The notes below the pieces were generated by a model. The model saw nothing but the letters and a program-made list of their open reading frames with translations. It was not told the origin of the DNA and ran no database searches. 64,000 nucleotides of DNA, taken from NCBI RefSeq assembly GCF_007559275.1, contig NZ_VMHK01000002.1, positions 248,001 to 312,000 on the forward strand, read 5' to 3'. The DNA is from Bifidobacterium apousia. Lineage in GTDB: Bacteria; Actinomycetota; Actinomycetes; Actinomycetales; Bifidobacteriaceae. Below are positions 42,476 to 50,600 of the stretch, piece after piece. The position numbers and the translations under genes are program-made. The first letter of the stretch is position 1. Each line of letters begins with the position of its first letter.

Positions 42476-44887
42476 TCAGCGCAGGTGCCTAGGGGAAAGC
42501 AGGGTCCGCCAGCGTCGGGTTCGTGGCAGGGATGCCAGGATGGCGGATCGCAGCTTGTCTACCAGCTGCCAGCAGTCTTCGACCTCCTGCTCATCTGAAG
42601 GGTGACGGTCGAACGAGGCCTGATCCGCCATGCTGCGCAGTCGATTCAGATCCCGACGCAGCCCAGCCGACGAGGACCCTGGGGGGTCGGTCAGCAGGGT
42701 CTGGGCGATCAGGGCTGCCTGCTCGCTACGGGTGCCCTCCAGGGACAGGCCGGTCTGTCTGCCCAGGTTGCCGATCTGCCGCCAGCCGGCGCGGATGCGT
42801 GTCTTCGGATCGCCGGTCGACCGGGCCCGTCGGCGCAACCAGGCCTTGACGGCCAGCAGGGCCAGAACCAGGAGAGCCGGCAGCCAGAGCGGCATGGTCC
42901 AGAGCGTCACTCTGGCTATCAAAGGTCCGTACCGTTTCCAGAAGGAGGGTGAAGATTGTCGCGATGCTTCCTGTCCGCCGACGGTAGTTCGACCCTGGGT
43001 GGCCCGGTCGTCGCGGGGAGGATTGACCAGTGGGGGCGGCGGCTGGCGGACCAGGGTGCGCGGATTGGGTGGCGTGGAGTCCAGGGACCTGTCCGGGGTC
43101 TTGGTCTCCGGTGGCGTGGGATAGAAGGGGACCCATCCTAGACCCTCTAGGTTGACCTCCACCCAGGCCTGGGCATCGCGCCCTGTGAAGTCGACTCGGG
43201 TGCTCCCGTCCGCTTGGGTCTTCGTCCGTGCCCGGCTGATGGAGCCATCGCGGTTCTTGGGCAGGAATCCCAGTACCACCCGGGATGGCAGACCCATCTG
43301 CCGGGCCAGGAGGGCCATGGCCGAGGCGTATTGTTCGCTGTCGCCCACCATGGCCTGACCCTGCAGGAGCTGATTAATCCGATAGTCACCATGGCCGGAT
43401 GCCGAGGGGTAGTCGCCGGCCAGACCGTGGGAGAACCACCCCTCCCGGTGCAGCCGTTCCTCGATGGCCAGAGCCCTGGCACCGCCGCGCACCTGCATGG
43501 AGGTCATGGAGGCAGCCGCCTTGGGCAGGCTCTCAGGAGCATCCGCCAGGGGAGGCACCTGCACATCGCCCGGATCGCTGTCGGCGATGCGACGGGTTGC
43601 GGGTCTATCTTCGGCCACGCCGTGCACTGTATAGTTGGTCCCTTTCTGCAGGGTCTGATCGGTCAGGGCGGTGTCTGTGGCCTTGTTGAAGTAGAGGTCC
43701 TCCCGTTGCAGGCCCTTAGCCGTATCGATGCCGTTGACCTGTCCGGCGGAAGGCAGCCAGGCGTGGTTGAATCCCTCTCGAATCTGGAAGGTCGCTGTAA
43801 AAGGTCGTCCGGTCGATTTGGTGTCTTTGGCCTTCTCCTGGTGTGTTTCTGTCCGGATCTGGGCGCCAATGCGCCGATAGTCGGCGGCTCCTGCGCCTGA
43901 GGAGTCGGACAGATTCCAGACCTTGCCGTCATAACGGTCCATGACGGCCATGCGGACCGGGGTGCCAGCGGGCAGGTTGCGGACCGTGACCAGGGTATCG
44001 TCGCGGTGGCGTTTGATGTAGGCGCGGTAATCGCTCAGAGGGCTGGTGAACTGGTAGGGGTCTATGGGCGGCTGGTAGTGGTCGCGAATGACCAGTCGGG
44101 TCGGGGCAGTCAGGAGTCCAGCGGAGCAAATCAGTCCGGCTGCCAGGACTAGGGTCAGGAGGGTGGATGCGGGCCCCTGCAGACGCAGTAGCCCCAGCCC
44201 GCTGGCGCACCAGATCAGCAGGAGCAGCCAGAGGATGCCACCTGTCAATGCCGGATAGAGGCCTCTGCTGGTGCCTAGGGCTGCTGACAGAGCCATGGTG
44301 GCCAGGATGGGCAGGGTGGCTGTCAGGACGGCTACGGGGTGCGCTGGCCGTCCCAGGTTGCGGCCCAGGCCATGGCGGGCCAGCAACACGGCCAGGTAAC
44401 AGGTCCAGAGCATCAGCGTCCACAGGGCCATCAGTCCGCCTGCCTCCTGTCCAAGGGGCGGATCGATGGCTGCCAGGGTCTTGAACGCGCCGAAGGTGGC
44501 GGACCACCCTTGTGTCAGAGTTGCCCAGGTGGGCAGGACATGGGCCAGGGTGGTCCCGTTCAGAGCGAGGATGGGCCCCAGCAGGAACTGGGCTGCGATC
44601 AGCAACAGAGGCTGCAGGAGGGCAGTGGCGATCCCACGGCGGGGGAGCATGGCGATCAGCAGTCCGGTCAAACAGGCGGCGGCTCCCACTGTCAGCCAGA
44701 AGGGCAGGCTGCCATAGACCGGCAGCAGCTGGAGTCCGGCCAGCAGATCAAGTGGGGCCAATGCGGCGACCAGAATAGCGGGTGAGCGGCGCCTGGTCGG
44801 ATCGACAGTGGATTGCAGACCAGACCGGTCGATCAGGCGGATAGGTTTCCTCTGGGCTTGGTCCATCCATGATGCGGATGTGCTCAT
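42476..44887 (-). CDS. Transglutaminase-fold membrane protein (TgpA/DUF3488 type) lacking the catalytic triad
   Basis: An 803-residue protein. The N-terminal third has about six to seven transmembrane helices (about residues 37-270), followed by an extracellular transglutaminase-like region (about 290-640), another helix (WTMPLWLPALLVLALLAV, about 675) and a cytoplasmic tail. Normal members use Cys-His-Asp; here the three positions read Ser517 (GDSEQYASAM), Gln573 (DAQAWVEV) and Tyr589 (PFYPTPP), so catalysis is not expected. It overlaps the DUF58 gene by four bases and is the last gene of the PFNA-type operon, where it corresponds to tgm. A structural or sensory role with the kinase and MoxR partners is an inference. 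Confidence 0.85.
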   Translation of the reverse strand: MSTSASWMDQAQRKPIRLIDRSGLQSTVDPTRRRSPAILVAALAPLDLLAGLQLLPVYGSLPFWLTVGAAACLTGLLIAMLPRRGIATALLQPLLLIAAQFLLGPILALNGTTLAHVLPTWATLTQGWSATFGAFKTLAAIDPPLGQEAGGLMALWTLMLWTCYLAVLLARHGLGRNLGRPAHPVAVLTATLPILATMALSAALGTSRGLYPALTGGILWLLLLIWCASGLGLLRLQGPASTLLTLVLAAGLICSAGLLTAPTRLVIRDHYQPPIDPYQFTSPLSDYRAYIKRHRDDTLVTVRNLPAGTPVRMAVMDRYDGKVWNLSDSSGAGAADYRRIGAQIRTETHQEKAKDTKSTGRPFTATFQIREGFNHAWLPSAGQVNGIDTAKGLQREDLYFNKATDTALTDQTLQKGTNYTVHGVAEDRPATRRIADSDPGDVQVPPLADAPESLPKAAASMTSMQVRGGARALAIEERLHREGWFSHGLAGDYPSASGHGDYRINQLLQGQAMVGDSEQYASAMALLARQMGLPSRVVLGFLPKNRDGSISRARTKTQADGSTRVDFTGRDAQAWVEVNLEGLGWVPFYPTPPETKTPDRSLDSTPPNPRTLVRQPPPPLVNPPRDDRATQGRTTVGGQEASRQSSPSFWKRYGPLIARVTLWTMPLWLPALLVLALLAVKAWLRRRARSTGDPKTRIRAGWRQIGNLGRQTGLSLEGTRSEQAALIAQTLLTDPPGSSSAGLRRDLNRLRSMADQASFDRHPSDEQEVEDCWQLVDKLRSAILASLPRTRRWRTLLSPRHLR

Positions 44888-46131
44888 GGCAGGTTCTCCA
44901 AGAGGATGGGAAGGTCCTTCCTGTTGCCCACAACAGTGTTGACCAACCCCGGTTGCGTCTGCAGGCTTGGATTGGCATCCAGGTCAGCAGCTAGCAGCAT
45001 GACCGGGGATGCGTTCTGGGCCGATCCGTCCGCTAGGACTGAGGGTTGGCGGTCACCCAGCGAACCGGTCACCAGGATGGTCAGACTGGTTTGCTCGGGA
45101 GTATCAGCCAGATCGGGCTTGTCGTAGCTGTCCTGGCGGGGGCGGATGGCGCTGCAGGCATCCAGAAAGCTTCGGGGATCCTCCGTGGGCAGGGTGGTTC
45201 CATGGGCATCGGGATCGTCCGGTTCCGGGGCCAGCGCTTGCAGCCGACGGCCGTCAAGCAGGCATCGGCAGCCCAGAGAGGCATAGATTTCGACTGCCAG
45301 CTCGAACTCATCCGCGTTCCGGTAGGAGGCAGCCTGGCCGTCCAGGATCAGTTTGATTCTGGTGCGCAGGGTGGGCTCGTACTGGCGGACCATCAAGGTG
45401 CCGGCCCGGGCGGTGGACAACCAGTGGACCCGTTTGATGTCGTCGCCTGGAACGTAGGGACGCAGGGCATGGAATTCCAGATCGTCGTCGACAATGCCGG
45501 GGCCAGGGTCCCCCTCCAGGTCGCGCTCCAGCCCGGCTTCGAGGGGCGGCAGTGCCACGGTGCGGGGATGGATGTAGAGTTTTCGGGCGCCGGTCAGAAT
45601 TCGGCGGCGACGGATGAGCCCCAGCGGATCGCCGGCCTCCATGGTCACCGGGCCCAGGTCAATCACGCCACGGGACCTGGCTTCCAGCTTCAAGCGGATC
45701 TGGTGACTCTGGCCGGGGGCCAGGGCTGGCAGGGGCGCAATGACCGTTCCTTGGCCTAGAGCCAGACCGATTCGGCCGCGACGGGTGGAACGGCTGCCTG
45801 GGTTGGTCAGAATCAGAACCAGCTCGGCCTGGCCACCCACCTCCAGATGGCCTTGGTTCAGACTCGTTTCAGCGTTGCAGGACAGGTTGCCCAGGCTCGT
45901 CAGCAGCCCAAACAGCAGCATGCCCGCGCCCAGCAGAGCGCCCGCCAGCAGTTCACGCCAGCCTGTAGGGACGAAGGCCAAAGCGCACAGAAGCGCGGCC
46001 AGAGCCATAGCCCGGCCCAGGGCAGTGATCGACTGCCATAGGCCGACGGCCCGGGATCGCAGGCTCTGTTCGGATCCTGTCGAGGATGCCGGTCTCGCTT
46101 TCGGGGCAGTTCGGCTGGCGAAGGCGGTCAT
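44884..46131 (-). CDS. DUF58-domain membrane protein
   Basis: A 415-residue protein with two adjacent hydrophobic segments near the N-terminus (AMALAALLCALAFVPTGW and ELLAGALLGAGMLLFGLLTSL, about residues 40-80). A beta-sandwich region follows, then the DUF58 signature RPYVPGDDIKRVHWLSTARAGTLMVRQYEP (about 225-255), part of a VWA-like domain. DUF58 proteins work with MoxR AAA+ ATPases, which probably remodel or insert cofactors into VWA partners. It starts 4 bases after the MoxR stop and overlaps the transglutaminase-like gene, in the expected MoxR-DUF58-transglutaminase order. It corresponds to duf58 of the PFNA cluster. Confidence 0.88.
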   Translation of the reverse strand: MTAFASRTAPKARPASSTGSEQSLRSRAVGLWQSITALGRAMALAALLCALAFVPTGWRELLAGALLGAGMLLFGLLTSLGNLSCNAETSLNQGHLEVGGQAELVLILTNPGSRSTRRGRIGLALGQGTVIAPLPALAPGQSHQIRLKLEARSRGVIDLGPVTMEAGDPLGLIRRRRILTGARKLYIHPRTVALPPLEAGLERDLEGDPGPGIVDDDLEFHALRPYVPGDDIKRVHWLSTARAGTLMVRQYEPTLRTRIKLILDGQAASYRNADEFELAVEIYASLGCRCLLDGRRLQALAPEPDDPDAHGTTLPTEDPRSFLDACSAIRPRQDSYDKPDLADTPEQTSLTILVTGSLGDRQPSVLADGSAQNASPVMLLAADLDANPSLQTQPGLVNTVVGNRKDLPILLENLP

Positions 46132-46134
46132 GGC

Positions 46135-47655
46135 TCACTGCTCTCCTGTGGGGACGGGGACCTTGGCCAGGGCTTCGGCCAGCGCCTGGTGTTCATCCAT
46201 GTCCGCCAACCTGCTCTGGGAGGTCAGGATCAGCCGGTGGGCCAGGATGGGGTCGACCAGTTTCTTGACATCATCGGGGATCACGTAGTCGCGGCCCTGG
46301 GCGCAGGCCCGGATCCTGGCACAACGGACCAGAGCCAGCCCGCCTCTGATGGAGGAGCCGACCTGGATGGCGGGACTGTGCCGTGTGGCTTCGATGATGT
46401 GGATGACGTATTCCATGATGGAGGAGTCGCAGAAGACCTCGGAGGCGCAGGCGGCCATGGCCTCCACCTGGGCGGCGTCGACCACCGGTTCCACCAGGCC
46501 TGCCCGGTCGCGGATGTCGGCCTCTTCAAGAATGCGCATGCTGGCATCGTGTCCAGGCGCCCCAAGCGAGGTGCGGATCAGGAAGCGGTCCATCTGAGCT
46601 TCGGGCAGGGCATAGGTGCCCAGCTGTTCGATGGGATTCTGAGTGGCCATAACCATGAATGGCCGGGGGAGGCGGTAGGTGCGGCCATCCACGGTCACCT
46701 GACCCTCCTCCATGACCTCCAGCAGGGCCGATTGGGTCTTGGGGGAGGCTCGGTTGATCTCGTCGGCCAGAACCAGGGAGGCGAAGACCGGGCCGGGCCG
46801 GAAGGAGAATTGTCCTTGAGCCTGGTCATAGAAGGTCACGCCCAGCAGATCGGAGGGGAGCAGGTCCGGGGTGAACTGGATCCGCTTGCAGTCCACGGCG
46901 ATGGAGGCGGCCAGGGCGCGTGACAGCTGGGTCTTGCCAGTGCCCGGATTGTCTTCCAGGAGCACATGGCCTCCTGCGATCAGGGCGGTGACGCACAGGG
47001 CGATGGTATCCTCCTTGCCCAGCACCGCCTGGCCGACGTTGTCCACGATGGAGCGGAAGAGGTTGGCGAAGGTCGACACATCCACTGCGGCCTGGCCGGA
47101 TCGTCTTGGCTGCCTTGTCCCTGCTGCCTGATCTCCTGCTTCGGTGGAAGACCGCCTGTTCTGTCCTGTCTGGTCTACCTCCCCTGGTTCGTCGGTCCTG
47201 ACTGCGTAAGTGGGGGTCGAGGTCTTCTCCAGCGGGGGGCGACGGGACTGATTGGTGACATCGACAAGGTCAGGCCTTGCAGGAGCTGATGAGGGCCGGT
47301 TGAACAGGTCACGGACCGGCTGGCGGCCGGGGATGGTCCCGTCTTCCACCATGGTGCGGTCCGATGGGATGGATTCCGTCCCGGACTCCTGAGTCCTTTC
47401 CTGCCTGGCAGCCACAGGGATGTGACCGGGCCGGGTCCGGTCATCGCTCACCGCCGGAGTGGATTCCTGCTGGCCCAGACCGGCCATGAGGGCCTGGCGC
47501 TGTCGCTTGAGTACATCCAGTCGGTCGGCAGGGATCCGTCGGCTCTCGCTGCTCTCCTCGCGGGCGGCTTTGGGGGTACTCCTCCTGGTCGCGTCATCCG
47601 GGATGGTGCCGTCCTGCTGGATGGGTTCCTGCGCGTTTCGATCATCCATGGTCAT
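46135..47655 (-). CDS. MoxR-family AAA+ ATPase with long disordered N-terminal extension
   Basis: A 506-residue ATPase. The AAA+ module fills residues about 190-506: Walker A DNPGTGKTQLSRALA, Walker B LVLADEINRASPKTQSALLEVMEEGQV, sensor 1 in FMVMATQNPIEQLGTYALPEAQMDRF, and the lid domain with a C-terminal DVKKLVDPILAHRL. The first 190 residues are polar and low-complexity, rich in Arg/Asp/Ser/Thr/Pro, and could be a phosphorylation target of the neighbouring kinase; that is inference. MoxR ATPases act as chaperones for VWA/DUF58 proteins. The start overlaps the end of the fibronectin protein gene by 14 bases. Corresponds to the aaa-atp gene of the PFNA cluster. Confidence 0.88.
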   Translation of the reverse strand: MTMDDRNAQEPIQQDGTIPDDATRRSTPKAAREESSESRRIPADRLDVLKRQRQALMAGLGQQESTPAVSDDRTRPGHIPVAARQERTQESGTESIPSDRTMVEDGTIPGRQPVRDLFNRPSSAPARPDLVDVTNQSRRPPLEKTSTPTYAVRTDEPGEVDQTGQNRRSSTEAGDQAAGTRQPRRSGQAAVDVSTFANLFRSIVDNVGQAVLGKEDTIALCVTALIAGGHVLLEDNPGTGKTQLSRALAASIAVDCKRIQFTPDLLPSDLLGVTFYDQAQGQFSFRPGPVFASLVLADEINRASPKTQSALLEVMEEGQVTVDGRTYRLPRPFMVMATQNPIEQLGTYALPEAQMDRFLIRTSLGAPGHDASMRILEEADIRDRAGLVEPVVDAAQVEAMAACASEVFCDSSIMEYVIHIIEATRHSPAIQVGSSIRGGLALVRCARIRACAQGRDYVIPDDVKKLVDPILAHRLILTSQSRLADMDEHQALAEALAKVPVPTGEQ

Positions 47656-50600
47656 TCATCCTTGTCTGCTGAGGGGACCCCTGACGGGTATGAGTCTTGT
47701 CGCTTGGCTTGTCGGCATCCTTAGGCAGGGTCAGCTCCTTGGTGGCAGCGGGCGAATGGCCTTCAGACCCCACTCCACGGATGCGAGCGACTGCCCGGAA
47801 GGTCAGCGTGTCACCTGGCTTGGCGGATCCAGCAGGCAGGGTGATGACTTCACTGACCTCCGGCTGGTTGCAGGGCAGGGTCCAGGAGGCCTTGTCGGAG
47901 TCGAGGCCATCGATGCTCACCTGGATGTCTGCGCAGGACCGGCCGTGTTCGCCCCCGGGGGCAAGGACCAGCTTGACCTGGTCCTTGCCCTGGTACTCCA
48001 GAGTCTGGAATGTAGGGGGATCCGGATGTGACCAGGTGGCTCCAGAGGCTGAGGCCACAGGTCCTGATCCGGCCATATTGGACGGGGTCACGCTCACTGT
48101 GCAAGTGCCGCCTGCCTCGTCATGGCCCACATCGAAGACCGCCTTGGTGGCGGTGGCCGACCGCCATCGTGGCGAACCGCAGCCTGAACCCTCGCCGTGG
48201 ACCGTATAGCCCTGGATGGGTGAGCCGTGATTCTCCGGTGGGCGCCAGGTGACGGTCAGGGTTTCCTTGCTGCCGCCGTCCACGGTCAGTGCCTGCACGC
48301 CTCCTGGGATCGCGTCCGGCCTTGCTGCTGCCGGCGAGGAGGCGGGGGACCAGCCCACCTGGTTGTGGGCTTGGACAGTAAAGGAGTAGTCATGGCCGTT
48401 GGCCAGCCCGTCGATTCGGCAGGTGACGGCATTGCCGCAGGAGCGTTGTCCTGAGCCTGCCGATGAGGTGTAGGAGACTCGATACTCGTCCACCGGACTG
48501 CCGTTGGCTGCACCCGGCTCCCAGGCCAGGAGAACCGTTCCGTCGCCTGCCTGGGCCGCGCCCGCCAGCATTCTGGGGGCCTGCGGGCGGTCGATGATGC
48601 CCACGGTGATGGTGGCGCTGACCCGGCGTCCCGGGTCACGGCTGCCATCCTCGACCGTGGCCAGAATGGTGTTGGTAGAGGCGCCGATGTCACGATCGGC
48701 TTTGATGGCGATCCTCCCGTCGCCCAGGTTGCTGGCTGTCAGACGTGAGGTGTCGTCGCTGACCAGGCCCACCAAGCGCAGCGGAGTGTCGGGGAAGGGG
48801 TTGAGGGCATCGTCGAATAGGTTCAGTTCCAGGCTCTGCCCGGCCTTGAGCCCCACATGACGTGAGGGGACCGAAGCCAGGGGCCGAGTGGTGGCGATGA
48901 TGCGGAAGGCCAGGACCGTATGCGCCTCGCCGGATGAACTGGCGATGGTTACCGGCAGGGTGGCCTTGGTGCCAGGTGTTGCGGTCTTGTCGGCGGCCAC
49001 GTTCAGTTGCCCCCGAGGACTCAGCTTGGCATGGATCGGCCCCTGGGGGTCCCCGGAGGAGAAGGTGCTGTCTGCCGGGTCGCTTCCCTGGGGCCAACGG
49101 GTCATGGCAGGCAGGGATATGGTCTGTGCCGGCTCCCCGGCCACCAGATCGATGACCGGTGCCGAGAGGACCGGCGGGGCTGCTCTGCCGCCCACCACGG
49201 TGATGGGCAGGGTCAGCACTGACTCGTTGACGATGGCCTGACCGCCCGGATCCCCGTCACGGACGGCAAAGGTCAGTGAGGCTGGACCGGCATAGTCCTT
49301 GGCGGCGGTGAACCTCAGGGTGTGCTCGTCCACATAGGGGTCGGATCCGTCGGACTTGGTGGCCGAAACGGACTGGCGGGAGGAGATCCGTGCGGTCTTG
49401 CCTGCGCCCACCCTGACCTGATCGGCGATGTCGATGGTGATGCTCTGACCAGCCCGCACTTTGAGGGCCGGAGCGCGGGGTCTTAGAACCGGAGGGAACA
49501 CCCCATAGGCGGGGACCTTCACAAAGGCCATTGAAGTGATCTTGTACCGGGTATTGGTGACAGTGTAGGGCACGGCCTTGGCCTGGTCGGTCAGGTCGAT
49601 GACCAGCTTGGTGGAGCCGGCTTCGCCTGCGGTCCTGGCGTGGGCCCTGGCTCCAGGATGAATCCCAAGGCGCAGGTCATCGAGGGTGCCGGATGGATTG
49701 CTGATGGAGTCGGCCAGATTGACTTCCACGCTGCGCTTGTCCACCGTGTCCTCGGGAGCCACCTGGTAATCCTGGGCTATGGGCGGCTGGATGGGGGCTT
49801 GAGGATCCGAGATCACGGTCAGGGTGGCCTGGTCGCTCAGTCCCGCCCGGTTGCGTGCCCGGTAGACCAGATAGGAGGTGCCTGGCTGTGAGGGGGCAGT
49901 CAGCCGGATCATATCGTCCTTTACGCTGGCTTGGTCCAGGCCCTGGCACTCCAGGTGGGGGTCCAGACTCAAGGAGTCGTCATCCCCAGAGATGTCGTTG
50001 AGCAGGACCGGAACGTCGGCCACGGTCCCGGGCCGCAGCCTGACCTTGTCGTCCCGGGCGAAGACCCCGGTCACCGAGGAGTCAGGGAAGACGCCGATGC
50101 GCACGTGTGCCTGGGCGCGCTGCCCCATCCAGTCCTCCACGGCGTAGGTGAACTCGTCAGTGCCATGCGAGTCGGGATAGGCCTCATAGATCAGGTAGTC
50201 GGCCCCGGCTTTGACGATCCTGCCCAGCCTGGGCGCCTGGTTGCCCAAGCCGGACAGGGTATCACAGTCTCCGTCCGGGTCGATGCCGGTCAATGGGACG
50301 GGGATGCGCACCTTGGTCCCGGCAGCCACCTGGGCCCGCAAATCCTTGGGTGTAGGCGCGGGCTTGCTGGCCGGGTCGGAGGCATGCACCCGGAAGGTGA
50401 TGGTGCCTGAGGCCGCGTTGCCCAGATCGTCCCTGACCGTATAGGTGGCCGGGAAGTCCCCGGTGCGCTCGCTGGCCTGATATCTGACCGTGTCCCCGGA
50501 TACGAAGGCCAAGCCCGCAAAAGTCTGCTGATCCGTAGCCAGCTGCTGGTCCAGGGTGACGCTGGTCCCGTCAGCGTGAGCGACCTTGTCCATGACCGAA

